A stretch of DNA of 64,000 nt, taken from the NCBI GenBank assembly GCA_963969595.1, contig OZ018408.1, forward strand, positions 12,707,823-12,771,822, given 5' to 3'. Of this stretch, positions 1 through 12,746 are shown piece after piece. Source of the DNA: Neckera pumila (lineage: Eukaryota > Streptophyta > Bryopsida > Hypnales > Neckeraceae). Position 1 is the stretch's first letter, and every line of letters begins with the position of its first letter. Under the pieces are notes generated by a model. That model made no database searches, was not told the origin of the DNA, and saw only the letters and a program-made list of their open reading frames with translations. The position numbers and the translations under genes were made by a program.

Positions 1-591
1 AATTAAAATTCAAAGGTTTCAAAAAACCCACGGCAAGTTAAGGTAAGGTAACTGCACCTTAAATTGCACAGTTAAGCAATTCAGCATGGTTTTTACTATT
101 ATATTGAAAAATAAATTATGGGGTCTCATTGGTAGTCAAAACAGGATTCTAGATTCTCTTAGAATACATGTTTTGGACACCGTGTGAATAAACTACGAAT
201 TTTCAAAGTGCTGAAAATAGGTGCACTTGAGAGCAATCATAGAGTCATATGAATAGTGGGAGTACATTTCAGACAAGACTATCCGCTGTGCGCTTTTAAA
301 GAATGTGCGATTTTAGGTGTAGTTACCTTAGTCTCATCGGGTAGTTGCCTCAGTAACCCTGGGGTGGCCACTTGGTTGGAATAAGTGTAGTTTGATATTT
401 TATCATGATGCATTTATTAGAAACGTGATAAGAAAATTTTCATGTACTGGTATAACACAAGATTGGAGAAGAGCATTGAAAAATGCACCAGAATCTGTAT
501 AATTTATTACATTTTGACGTCTCACTGCGGACTTGGCACAAACTCATAAGCATTTGAAAAAAAGACTTATTAATAAGAAAGGGGGAACCAC
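1..591. other. AT-rich intergenic DNA, no gene seen
   Basis: AT-rich sequence without a convincing reading frame. Positions about 290-350 contain a short motif (GTGCGATTTTAG followed by GTAGTTACC) that resembles the end of the small inverted-repeat element at 50149-50263, so this may be an old repeat fragment. Nothing else is recognised. Confidence 0.5.
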
Positions 592-1245
592 TTAACCCCA
601 AAATGACATTGGAATTTCCTAAGCTTCTAGAAATGTGCTCTAAATTGAACAAAAAGCCAAATTTTTTATAAGTTGTATAAATTCTTTCTGAATTGGAACC
701 GTATAAAATCAAACTAGACATGTTAGAGATCACATTGAAAAGAAAACACAATAATATATTTTACGGATTGAAAGATTATAATGTTTGATTGTGCAGGTGT
801 TAAAACTATGAAAGTGGTTTGAAGTCTTTTAATCCTCTTTTCACACGTCAAATCTAAAAAGTTGGTCACCAAAAAAATACGAGGTTAAGGGGACTAACGT
901 GAATAATCCCAATCAATTTATGACTTCTCAAAATGTACTCTACAATTTTTTCAAATGAATTTCTAATGTGATTTTTTCTCAAAGATCTAGTGTATTTGAG
1001 GCTCACTCCCAAGAGCCCTCAACACTACACAAAGTCAAGATTGCAATGGACACTCGTGCACAAAATCTTGAATAGAAAATTCATAATCAATCATTTTCAA
1101 AATCAAATCTTTGAAGCTCAAATTAAACTTCAAAAAGAATTTTTCAAAAATATAAACTATTAAAAATAATAATTTGGTAAGGTTTTATTTAACTTCAAAA
1201 ATTGGTCAAAGACACATTCTGTCCTCAGGGTCATTTTGGAATTAA
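592..1245 (-). mobile_element. TTAA-bounded element, family 2, copy 1 (full length, inverted)
   Basis: A 654-bp unit that aligns, in reverse complement, along nearly its whole length with the element at 57935-58576. Shared blocks include the stretch around 615-720 and the stretch around 910-1190. It starts with TTAACCCC at 592 and ends with GGAATTAA at 1241-1245, so both borders carry TTAA. The ends are more decayed than in the 57.9 kb copy. It has no credible coding capacity; reading frames inside it are chance. It is read here as a non-autonomous DNA transposon (MITE). Confidence 0.7.
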
Positions 1246-1822
1246 GGATGCCGTAAAGGTGACCAAGTTCTTCAAATCTCCCTCTACAAATACCTCTTAT
1301 ATGGTTATTGTAGAGTTCAAATGTTATAGTGCTAGAATATTTGAATTTATGCAGTATTGTCTCGAGTACTGTGCCTTGTCCCCAGTGAAATGGTGTGGAA
1401 TATTCCACGCTATTAGTAGTTACATGGACATGTAGCTTCTCTATGCGAGTTGGGTGGGTGGGGTTAATTTTGTTTGTTTGTTTTCTGATAGGTCCGTTGG
1501 GTTGCTTAGATGACAACAAAAGATGGCCTCCAGATTGGCTACTGAATGTTATGAAGGTAGCATGATCTACTAACTTTTTAGTTTGATGTATTTAGGTAAA
1601 TTACTTTCTTAGCATCCAAATGGCCAAGAACAATCTCCGTAAAAACAAATTGTTGTTCCTATAGGGAGACTATTCTCATCCATCTGGACGTGAATGTGGT
1701 TTTGAAATATCCCTTCTATAGTTTTGATGATTATATAAATTCTTGTCCATTTGGATGCTAATGTGTTTTTGATAATTCCCTATATTGTTGCACTAATATT
1801 CAAATTCTTGTCCACTCAAATG
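1246..1822. other. Intergenic, low-complexity repeats
   Basis: No gene. Positions about 1620-1815 hold three diverged copies of a short unit containing 'TTGTCCA...TGGATGCTAATGTG' about 70-90 bp apart, which is a small decayed tandem repeat. Confidence 0.45.
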
Positions 1823-2370
1823 TTAACCCCTAAAATCCTTTCATTATGTTTTCACCAAAAACGCTTGAAAACTGCCATTCTTAGTACAAGTACCAAATTT
1901 TAAAAAAAAATCTTTTTTTTGACACATATAACTGTAGGGACTTGTAGTATGCTGACTTAAAAACATGCAAGGTAAAAATTTCAAAAATTTCCACCGTGTG
2001 GATTGCAAAATATAAGCATTGAAATCCATTGAAATCATTTTTTTGGCCTTGCGAAAAAAAAGAAGCTGCATTTCACAAGCTCACTTTTCTATGAAAAAAT
2101 GTCTAAAATGGCAGGATTATTTTTGTAGATAAGTTGGCTATATGCTTGAAAATTTTCACATCATTTGGAATTGTACAACATATAAGAAAAAAATAGTAAG
2201 TAGAAAGAAGTAGACATAATGATTCAAATACAAAATTGTTAAGAATTTAAGTATAGAATTGAAAAATGTCAATCCCAGTGGTTGCAATGTTGTAATAAAC
2301 AATCTTCTTATGATTTTATCTTTTCAAAAAATATTGAAAATTGAATAACATTAAATGACATTTCAAAGAA
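1823..2370 (+). mobile_element. TTAA-bounded element, family 1, copy F (5' half only)
   Basis: Begins TTAACCCCTAAAATCC at 1823. It continues with the family-1 block 'AAAACTGCCATTCTT...TTTTTTTGACACATAT', which aligns with the reverse complement of 26250-26762. Similarity fades near 2370, where another repeat with a GTGGCA/TGCCAC core begins, so the 3' half is missing or replaced. Non-coding. Confidence 0.6.
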
Positions 2371-5087
2371 TTGGGAGATCATGAGTTTTTTGGAGAGTTC
2401 CTTGCGTTTCTAGACTGCAAAGTTGCAGCAGCTGGCTGATGTGGCATGGATTGTGCCACGTCATTTAAAAACAAAAATAAAAAACAAAAAAATTGCTTAA
2501 AATGATATTTGATTTAAATAATTCTAATAGCCCGTACAGATTGGAAAACAAGCTTGAAACAGGCTTCTAATGCCCAGAAATGTTATCTAATGGATAAAGG
2601 ACTTCAAAGTTTAATTTAAAGTAGAGAATCTAAAATTGCAATTTTTTGCCATAGGACTGGCAGTACTATGTAGTATTATCAATACTATGTTTCTGCAGCA
2701 CCCTTGTAGATCTCAACTGTTAATTCAAGGCATTTGCAGATTTCAACCGTTGATTCAGTACTATGCAGTACTATAGACTGTTGTGAAGTACTACAGAAGC
2801 CACTGGAAGCAGAAAATAGCAAGAAAAAAATTTGTGCACCTTTTTATTTTTAGTAATTTAAAAAAATTCAAAAACAAAACAAAACAAAAAACAATTTTTT
2901 TAGAGATGATTGCGCTCACATTGCACCAAAAAATTAATGTAGGAAAATTTTTCTTTCTTCGTAACCTTTACACAAAGCAGAAGGTCACTTTAGACAATTA
3001 ACATGTTTCTATTTTCATAAAAATTCATCATCAATCCTCGTAATGTTAGTAGACCTCCAACATGCACAATTTGTGGCTTCAAATTTACATTTTTTGGGTT
3101 AAGAATAGGACTAAAATCCCCCAAAATGGCCAAAGTAGACACCCAATTGGGGGCAATTTAAAAATAATAAACTGATTTTTTTTTTTTAAATTAAAAAATA
3201 CTCAATGTCTGCAAATACTATATGTACCTTCTTTCCAAATTTCATGCCAAATGAACAAATGATGCAAAAGTTATGAGCAAAAAAACACTCGTCCGAGGGC
3301 AAAGGGACAAAAAATAAGACAAGCATTTCTTGCAATCACCCTACATTATGTCCCTGACAATATGATGGCATGGAAATATATATTAATTAAAACAATAATT
3401 TGTTACTAATTCCAAAGTTGGAAGAAAGGGCTGTTGTGACAATACAATGAGGTGTTAAGGCAAAGGATGCAAGGAATTAGGTCCAATGCAACTTAAGAGA
3501 GGAAGGTGCAACAACTATGAAAAAACTAAATGTAGTAGTAGAAAGGTAAGATTTGAAATATATACATCTATTCTACCTTCAATATTACTATTGTTGTAGC
3601 TTCAATTGGGAATTTGTACAAGTCAATGTCAATGTAAGGTCAAGCTATGATAGCCTACGTAAAAATAAGGAGGATATTGTCAAAGAATGTTGTCTTTCCA
3701 ATCATGCTAAATTAGCTCCAAAAGTACCTTCAAACTTGCTTTTTTGAAGTTAGAATATGTGAGAGACAAATATGTACATTTCAAGCATCCATCACCATAA
3801 AACATTGGCAACAATAGGAGAAGCAAAACATATAAATAAATGGAAAATGAACAAATGAAGACTTCATGAAGGCATTAAAATTTATAGATAATAGAATTAT
3901 CATTAATTAACTAGTCTATTTTCAATGGCTCAATTTGAATTTCTAGAGGAGAAAAGACCACAATATCATTGACTTTTGCTTTTCTGAAGATTAATCAACC
4001 CAATTCTTTCAACAAGGTCCTACTATAACATCTAGAATACAAGACTAAATTTGTTGCAAGGATGTTAGTAGGTGCTATTACTTTTATATCAGGGAACAAA
4101 TTGGACTAATAGTTGTATTTCTAGAAAGCTAGTTTATACCTCTTATCTTCATGAAAGGTTCTAGAAAATGGCCAAAAATTGAGACCATAAGATTCCACCC
4201 AAACTTTCATTTGTCCCTAATGGAACTTTGGCTTTTTAAGCTAAATTGCAAGAAAAAAAATTCACATTTTGATATAAGAAAACACTATTTGCCTCCAAAT
4301 AGTAGGTGTTAAAATTAAGTAGAAGAACCAGGGCTTGAAAACCAAAGAGAGCATGTACTTGCATTAAAAAGTGTTGGCACATAGCCAAAATGAATGAATA
4401 AGTATTCTCCAAAACCTATATCCTACCTTATCAAGACAAAGCCCAAAAAATCTAGACTTAATCAACTTTATCCTCCACTCAATTTGTAATTGCTCAATGC
4501 ACCATTTATAGAACACATTTGGTGTGTAAGGGTAGGAAACAAATTGGAAGGCTCCTCCAACATATATGTGAAATTATAGCATATCATCTTAGTGTCCAAG
4601 GGTGGAGATGCTCTGATGGGAGGAAATAACTAAGAAAAACTTTATACTTCTCCCAAATACCAAATCACAGGAAGGCGAAGTAGCTACTTGAAATAGAGCT
4701 ATCACCAACGCAGGACACTTCCGCAAGAAAAAGCAAATTCCACATGCCTCGGTGATTCTGAAAAAGTTCCCCCTGACTAATGTTTGTGCATGATTAGGTT
4801 TCGCAGACATGGCACATTGTGGTTGAATTTTTGCTAGTTATCCAAAACATCTAGGCTTTAATGAACTGGCACTTCCTAATCTAGCAGCTCATTTGAATGG
4901 GTACCAGCCATTGCTTACAGAGCTCAAAGTACCTCGTTCTCCCTGGAATTTCGACTTCGCAGTTAACCAACTCATTCCAGAGGTTCTGTGCAGAACAATG
5001 TGACCAAGATACGCTTCACCCAGTTGAAGAAGAGAGCATTTTCCCATGCCACAGTACTTCGTTTTCGAAAATGACAAGAAGGTGTTA
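2371..5087. other. Repeat-rich intergenic DNA and 3' flank of the PAN-like gene
   Basis: No gene is recognised. A palindromic core near 2435-2465 (GTGGCA ... TGCCAC) recurs near 24950 and 52210. Around 2660-2790 the words CAGTACTATG and AGTACTA repeat several times. From about 4880 the composition becomes more balanced, as expected for the 3' untranslated region of the minus-strand gene ending at 5088. Short reading frames at 4589-5094 look like chance. Confidence 0.45.
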
Positions 5088-8000
5088 CTATTGAATTACT
5101 CCAGACACCCAGGGCACAATCACCGGGGCAGTAGGATGTGAACGCCTGTAGTCGCTGTCGTAATGGCCCTTGAAGTTGATTTCCGGTACATCTGCCTGCA
5201 CATCAAACACATTAACGGAACCTGTTCAGAAAAGCCTATGGGATTCAAAATCCATGCTCCAGAATTGGAAATATATGGATCCTGGTTCTTACAACGTTTG
5301 CATAAATTTGATGAACTGTATTTGGGCAGAGACAAAACACTGACATAAAAAAGGCAATAAATCAATGACGTTCGTAACATTCTTCAGGAGTTGTAGCCTA
5401 AACCCTTAGAGAAGGAATTCAGATTACTTGTGTACACGATCTTAAGTTCCTTTCAAGTGAACGTACCAAAATGTTTTACGAGAAGAAGACAGGCGCTAGC
5501 CACTCACTGGAGCCATCCATGCTACCGAAATTGTCCGATTTTTTAGTGTTTTCTTGGTTGTCGTCTACAGTGAAGAGTGGGTTCTCACAACTCTTATAGA
5601 ATGTATTGTTCCTAACATTGAAAAACTTTTGGATCCTGATTTTTGACTCTTGATTTCAAATTACATATTATTAAGCCTCATGAGCCCTGTGCGGGGGGGG
5701 GCATCCTCGCGGTTACTCAAGTCCTGGCCCTGATATCGACAATGGAGCTGGACATAAAGACAACGAAAAACGATCTTTAAATGCTTACCTGCTTCAGCCA
5801 GCACTCCTGGTGCTTGTGCTCATAAACGTCAGGAGAGAAGCAGCCCCCTTCAGCTGGGCAGAACACCCAAATATTACACCTTTTCTCACCACGTTTGGCT
5901 GTCCGGGCATGCTTCAGGCATGCTTCACAGCAATCAGCTGCACTTTCCACATGATGAGTCGGTCCCCATCGCACTGCACTGCCACTGTAGTCTGTGTGCG
6001 CCTCTGCATGGCAAACTTCGGGGACGAGTCTTCCAGGAATAATCCCATCTTCTGCACCTCCAAATAAGCAACACGATGAGCGCAAAACAGAGAGAGAAAT
6101 ACAAACGCGACAAGAATTCTGCGAAATATCTGCTCTCTATTCTGAATCTCATCCCTTATTGTGAACTTGTGTAATACTGGGTTATGCTAAATGCCAAGTT
6201 TCTGTTTAAGAGATTCTTAGAGATCTTTACATGGGTAAGCAATTGGGGCACAGCACATCATGGGACAAAGCAGGCTACAACCCGCGAAGTGCACCTTGTC
6301 TTATGTGCTTATCCACACATAATAAACGTCCAATGCTTATCCTTGTCACATCGAAAAATATGATGATGATAACAAGTTTAAATCACTCGTCACCATTTGC
6401 ATCATGCCTTTATGCACTTGAGAGACAATTCAGACGGGCTAGCATCATGCACTTATAGTTTTCATTTCAGTCTGAGAAGATGGGAAGAGTTTGAGATCAA
6501 GGTTCCACTACGAAATAAAGCTTACCAATCTCCGCTCCATCTCGCAGAATACCGCTGCCTTCACTTTGGTCAAGAACATTAACGACCTCATCAGGCATCA
6601 CTTCTTCCTCGACAGGCGCCTTGCCTGCACAATGATTCAATTCACAATGAATGATCACAATCACCTAATTTCAAAGCTTCAAAGTTAAGGACCGCACAAG
6701 CACTTGCCATTAGAAGAAAAGCAGCTCCTTGACACATTACAGAAGCCTATGATCTCAAAATCAACATATTTGAGCGTTGTCGTGCAAAATCTTCTCAGCT
6801 ATATTTCCAATCTACATGTAATGTGCAATGATTGACGCCAAAATCTACCTTTCTCTTGAGACGTCGATTCGGTCTTCAGCAAAGCCGCTTCCCGGCTCTG
6901 AGCGTGCTTAAGTTTTTCCTTCCTCCATTTGTCTAATCCTGCTCAGCATAAAAGCACCAAACTTTTGGCTGATGCTCTGCATACCTATTTAGACCTCCAA
7001 ACTAGCAGAACCCCCAAGAGGTGGTTAAAAAACCCTAGCCCCTTAAAACCCTGCCAATTGCAACATCACTTAAGGCAATTTTTAACGTAAGCCCTCCCAA
7101 TACTAAGGTTGGCTAGGTATTCTAGTACACTGATTCTCGACTAGAACTGAAATTCACCCCGCCAACAGCATAACATCAGCAAGTTCAAACAAGGTCGCCC
7201 TGGATCAACGATTCACTCTCTATTGACAGTGTTCTTTGCAGAGAAGATAATTCCGTAGATACTACTGCATAATTGCACAAAGGATCGATTCTCGGCAAAA
7301 GACAACGAGGCAAGCCCTAGCATTGGGACAATTCTCAAACCTTGAAATCTGAGTCCATTAATGCGTTTGGAAATCTCCGTTTGTTGCCTTTGAGTTTTCT
7401 TATCAGTGACAGAAATAATTTCCTGTAATAAGGCGTCATGTTGAATTTCTTTCACCTGAAAGGAAGAGCCCACATTCTGGTAAATTACTTCATTTCTATC
7501 CAATACAAATATTTGAAAAAGAATGCTGAATTTCTCTTAGATATGCCTGCCGAATTTACGAGTACAACCCCGCTACTGAAGATCACTACGGGAGAAATTT
7601 TAATAAAATTATGAAGCTGCTTAATGGCATTTAGTGTACTCACGTATAAGTACTTCAGCAAATAATTATAAGTATTGTGTGAAAGAAATATTTACACAAG
7701 GAAGCTCAATTTAGCCCTACCCGCACCAATCAAGTAGCGGCTTCAGCTAACTCGAATAAGTTACTGGGAGCCCACGTTGCCAAAACAGGGTCCGTTAGCA
7801 AAATGGTGTTAATTCCCACTGACTAACTACTGTAGCGTTGGGTTTTGCGGTATTCGCCGTTACTCGGATTTGCCCTAAATCCACCCACTCCACCGAGTAG
7901 CAGCAATTAGCTAACGAATTAGCTAGTTAGGCCTAAACCAAGATAAAATCCCAGGATTTGCTGAAAGACAAATCTAACAAGCATGAAGAACTCAGGGGCA

Positions 8001-8515
8001 TCACAGGCTTACTCTCTCCATAAGTTTAACAGGTTTCGCAGCAAGTCGTGCCTGGTTGGCATCTCTTGCGATATTCAGCAGCTCTTGCACGTCCATTTTC
8101 ACTACAGGAAGAAGAGTACCTGCAATCTAACAACCCTTCAAAACGCAATAGTACTAGACACCTCTAAATTTGCCCTAAACATCAAGTGCTTCCGACTATA
8201 TGCCCTAAACGACTCTGAGGTCACGAACTCCAGCTGCTTCAACCATTCCTGGCCATGCAAGTGAATTAACTATCTTCAAAAGTCCTATACAAATTTATTT
8301 TGTCACAGAACCAAGTTAAAAGTAGGAGCAAAGTGGGTACCATCAGCTTGGCGAGTATACACGAGAGGCAATTCGGAGGCCGGAGCATAGTAAGGCACCA
8401 GCAGCGATTGCGAGATACACAACAGCATCAAAAAATTGCACGCACAAACCACCAGCGTCGCGTGCTTGAACGAGCATCGCACTCTGCAAGGCCTCTCATA
8501 CGCAAGCGCCATCAC
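5088..8515 (-). CDS. Membrane-anchored Cys-rich PAN/apple-like protein, six exons
   Basis: Minus-strand model: exons 8341-8515, 8013-8119, 7341-7455, 6526-6624, 5789-6057 and 5088-5195. They sum to 873 bp (290 residues plus TAG) with consistent phases at all five junctions. Residues about 19-41 are one hydrophobic segment (a signal anchor). The middle is charged and helical. Exon 5 encodes a Cys/His-rich module with THH, a CCEAC cluster, a Trp-Val-Phe-Cys-Pro stretch and EHKHQECW. The last exon ends in PTAPVIVPWVSGV. I recognise this as a conserved plant family often annotated as PAN/apple-like; its function is unknown to me. The exon 1 donor (GTACCC) is poor and is the weakest point of the model; it was chosen because it restores phase. 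Two ATGs lie in a row at 8515 and 8512, and either may be used. Expected topology: short cytosolic tail, Cys-rich domain in the secretory lumen or outside the cell. Confidence 0.72.
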
Positions 8516-10440
8516 ATGCTAGCTACACACCATCGCTCCACGCACCCCAAGCCCTAATTAATTAATTCTCACTGTATGTACCCACCCCCCCTGGCTGTCA
8601 CAGACATTCCCACGGAAAAAGAGACAATCTTGTGCGTGCTCTCAAATCCAGAGGCTCGGAAACAGAGGGCATCTTCAAATGGGGGCTACAAACTACAATG
8701 CTCATCGCAAACTACAGTAGAGTGCAGGTAGCTAGAAGTGTACGCCGGTTGGAGCAATAATGCTTGCCTAGCTAGCTAGCTGCATTCATAACCAAACCAT
8801 AACAATTCTCTGACAATCTGCAACGAAATTGGGTGGGGGAATTCGACTCGATCGGAAAGGAGAGATCTTGATCGTTGCGGAATCATTGAGATGAAGCTTC
8901 GCATTCATTATTCAAAGGAAAAAAGATGGTGCGGAGAGATTTTAGAGAAGGAGTGTGGAGGTCGGGTGAGCTTCATTGCATTGTACAGTATCGAAGGAGT
9001 GTGAGAGGATGAATGCTTGTGCGTCTCATCCGGACTTCGTCGACGGAAAAACTTTCTCTGACGTGCTGTCTGTCACGTCTTCCTAATTTCACGTTGGAAG
9101 TCAGCCCTTTTTTTTTTAACTTTATGAGAAAGTTCCAGGATGGCGATTACTTGAAATTTGGTGACGGAAGCATGGGATCTTTACATTCACCCATCTCTTG
9201 GATGAAAAATCATTTTCTAACCATATTCATGCGCTTTTTCATCTAAATTTGGCAACTTGATCCACATTTTTAACAAAAGTGGGAAATTTCTGGCAAAAAA
9301 TTTATGACTTTTATCTAGCAAAGAATAGATATTTATTTTGAAATGGTGCAATCTGGCGCTATAGTGCCCCCCTCCCAAAGGACTAGTGGAAATTCTGTGT
9401 TCAATTAGATTTTCTCACAATATGAGAAATTCTTTGGTTTTGTAGGGAATGTGCAATTGTATCAGAACCTATAATCCTTAAAGGTTTGAAAATCCCAATT
9501 AGGATTACCGTATGGTGTTTTTTGTGTATTTGACATACAAAATGCATGAAGTGACATGTAGTTACAACAGTCACAAAGAGTTTGTATTCATATTGGGCCG
9601 GATCCAATGACACATTGCGATTTCAATTTAGATCATTACCAACCTTCACTTTTTGTTGTCTTTGATTAAGATACAAAAAAGTGAAGTGTATTTATTTTCA
9701 ATCTTTATTTACAAAAATTGCTTAAAAATGTGGAAATTTAAAGTCTTTTCAGACTACATAATATATTGGATTTTAAAATAAGACAAATTTGTCTACTTTT
9801 TGGTCTCTATTTAACATAGACTAAAGTTCTTTTGGATATTGCCACTCCAATTCTTTATAAGAATTTCTAATAGTCATTTTCATTTATAAGCCAATAAAAG
9901 TTACATAGAATTTATTTTTGTTGATAAAAAGCCACATATAATTTTTTGATGTTGCTTACTTGCTTTCTAAACTCTGGTTGCCGGTGATGCATGTAAAACC
10001 CTATTGAGAATTGCAAACAATCCTTTCAATTTCCTCTCAATGATACACTTTTAGCAAGGTACAGGTGTGTGAAAGCACTCCAAGAATTATCGTGTAAATA
10101 AAGATGGTAATAGCACTCTCAAGCTTCTTCCCAGTTGACAATGTTGTCCTAATAAGCAACTAAGACGATACAATAGATGTAGTGGAGTTTGAATGTCATG
10201 ATAAAAGAACTATACACCATTTCTCCACATCTAAGTGCAGAAGCGGAGCTTCCACTCTGATACAAAAATGCCCCAAGCACGCCTTATGAATTGATTACGC
10301 ATTGAGTCATAGTAATCGTCTTCTATGTTGTTAAACGTACCCACACACAAGACCTAAAGCTTCATGGTGGTATCCTAAGTTGTCGCATTGCAAATGCGTA
10401 CATTATGTAGAAATATTTATTTTTATGCTATTTTGATAGG
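8516..10440. other. Promoter side of the PAN-like gene, then AT-rich intergenic DNA
   Basis: About 8516-9010 is less AT-rich and probably holds the 5' untranslated region and promoter of the minus-strand gene. From 9300 on, the sequence is AT-rich repeat DNA without a gene. Around 10250-10262 the plus strand reads CACTCTGATACAAA, which resembles the complement of an initiator-Met tRNA primer binding site, but no LTR pair was found around it. Confidence 0.4.
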
Positions 10441-11640
10441 ATTTGATTTATAGAATTATATGGTTGTAGAATTTTTTTTTTTTTTTTTGCTTTGGATTTT
10501 AGTATTTTGAATTGAAGGGCTTTTTCTGAGTCTCAAGATAGAAAAACCGCAACCGGAAGATGGAGTGATATTTTTCTTGAAATTCTATTTTTTACCTCTA
10601 TTAGACATATGTTCAATTCTATTTTTCATACTTGGAGTTAGATTTTTATTTTATTTTGTATATGTGAAGTTATAGAAGAAAAAAATAAAGATAGTTTATC
10701 GTCTCATATAACTTTGAGGTGATTTCTCTTTTAGAAAAAGATAGGTAGTTAGTTGTGTGGTCAATTATGATAGCCAATGGGTGTTAGGATAGCCATATGA
10801 TGAAAGCATGGGTGGTAGTCTATTTAAATTGAGTGATTGAAGTGGGAGTTAAGGTGGTGAACACTTTCATCTTCTTCTTTGTTGTTAGTTTTTGGGAAGA
10901 GTTTTTTTGAAGAGCCAATAGTGTGTAGTGTTTTAGGAATTTTGAACTGAAAATTGGAGGAGTTGTGTATCATAATGGTGTGCTTCCAAATTGATCTTAC
11001 TTGCGTGAATTGGAGTTATCAATCAAAGGTTGTGCTAGTTTGAGTGGAGGGAGGTTTGCTGCCTCCTATGAAGAAGGGCTGAGACTTCGACCGACCATAA
11101 AAGATAGATAGATCTTTTGTTTGCAATGAAACTTTAAGGGAGTGTAAGAAATGTTGTTAGCTTTCTATTAAGTTATCATTCATTCAATTTGGATTTTATA
11201 TGAATGAGTTGTGAGTGTTAAAGTGAAGGAGGGTCTGTTGCTCTCACTTTAGAGGTCGAAACTTTGGGCGGCCATAGATATTGGAAAGAGTGTTGGAATG
11301 AGTTGAGATTTGGAGGAAGTGCAAAAACTTGTGTTAATTTTTAAAAAGATATCACTCATGCCATTTGAAGTTTTGATGAAGCGATGGCACTCATTTAAAG
11401 TTTAGCTTTGAAATTGGAGTGAGAGTTGGAGACTTGGAGACTTGGAAGAAGATTTGTATGTTGTGTGTTATATGGTGACTTGTGGCTTGTCTTTCATTAT
11501 AAATCATTGTTGTTGCAGGCAGTTTGGATAAAACCAATGTTTAACCTCATTTTGTGTCGTGATGACAAAGTGAGGTTAATGGCCCACATGATCAAGACTT
11601 GCTTGTTCTCACGATGAAAGCTAAAGCCTAGTTAGAGCTG
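10441..11640. repeat. Decayed tandem repeat of about 180 bp units
   Basis: At least two and probably three diverged units are seen. The phrase 'GAGGGAGGTTTGCTGCCTCCT...GAGACTTCGACCGACCATA' near 11045-11100 recurs as 'GGAGGGTCTGTTGCTCTCACT...GTCGAAACTTTGGGCGGCCATA' near 11227-11278. The 'TTAAGTTATCATTCATTC' block near 11170 recurs near 11345 as 'AAAGATATCACTCATGCC'. This could be part of a retrotransposon LTR or untranslated region; no coding domain was found. Borders are approximate. Confidence 0.45.
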
Positions 11641-12746
11641 GTCACCAGTAGTTTAAATTTTAGGATCCCATCATTTGAACGGCATCTCATGTCTGTCGCC
11701 CCGTTTTATCCGTCTCGTATCCCGTGGTTTCTTATCCCTACCTTGATCCTTAAGCCAACTTAAAGCCATACAAGATAGGCCAACAGGGAGCAGTTCCCCG
11801 GCGATGTAGAAGATTCAACGATTGAGTTTGAAGATTCAACACGACAATTATTAAGCCAGACCTAGTTAGTAAGGCAAATTTGTGGATGACAAGTTCATTT
11901 GCTTTCATCATCCTTGTTCATAGTAGTTAAAATAAGCGGTGAATTGGTGGGTGACAAGCTCACTTGCCTTCATCATCTTTAGTTGGGTGGATTGGTGGTT
12001 CTTCAATAATGTAGAAGATTTTTTTTATACAATTACGACTTCTTTTGTTCCCAAGCCATTTCTGGTTGCAGCTAGGATCCATGTGATTTCTCCAAGCAAA
12101 CCTCTCTCTACTCGATAACGTCAAATTGGGCTGAAAAGCCTTACTGGTATCCACCATTAGTCCAAAGCCCTTGGTGAGTTTGCACTCCAAGTAGTCTAGT
12201 GAGAAAAAAACATAGAATCTATACACACAAAGTTAAGCAACTCTCATTCCATGAAGGAAAAATTCAAGAATGCAAGCGTGAGAGAAGAAAAGAGGACATT
12301 ACTAAATGATAAGCCATCATCTTTAAGCAAAGCAAAGACACAATTCTCTATAAAAATACTCTCAAAACTTATTAGAACATGCTTGAGAGTTCTTGTAAAT
12401 TAAAGCAACACTCAAGAAAATAATTAACCCTCAATTTGCTAAATCACAAATCTTGAAGAAAAGGGATTCTTTGCCAAGTGATTAGACACAAGATATGTAC
12501 ACATAACTTGGAGTCGAACACCCTTTAGTGCCAAGAGTGCATGAATAGCAGATCAAAATGTGCCAAATATACATAGCTTTCCTAATTTTTGAATGGAAGC
12601 CTCAATCGATCAAGTACAAGCAAACAAGGTTTTTGTAACGTAGTCTAACACCTCAATAGCCAATAATCGTCCAAGCTCACACAACAACAAGAAGCTAGCC
12701 ATAATTACATGGAGAAAGTCATTTTTTGACGTATTGCATGCAGTGC
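11641..12746. other. Intergenic DNA with retroelement-like fragments
   Basis: No gene is recognised. The stretch 12240-12510 is paralogous to sequence around 13890-14170: both carry 'ATTCTTTGCCAAGTGATTAGA' and a 'CCATGAAGGAAAA' / 'CCATAAAAGGAAAA' motif. They are therefore fragments of one repeat family, and the 12.47 kb copy serves as an empty site for the hairpin at 13919. Confidence 0.45.

Noticed and set aside
10250..10262. LTR-retrotransposon primer binding site
   Set aside because: A degenerate match to the initiator-Met tRNA complement, but no pair of LTRs and no gag or pol frame was found nearby.
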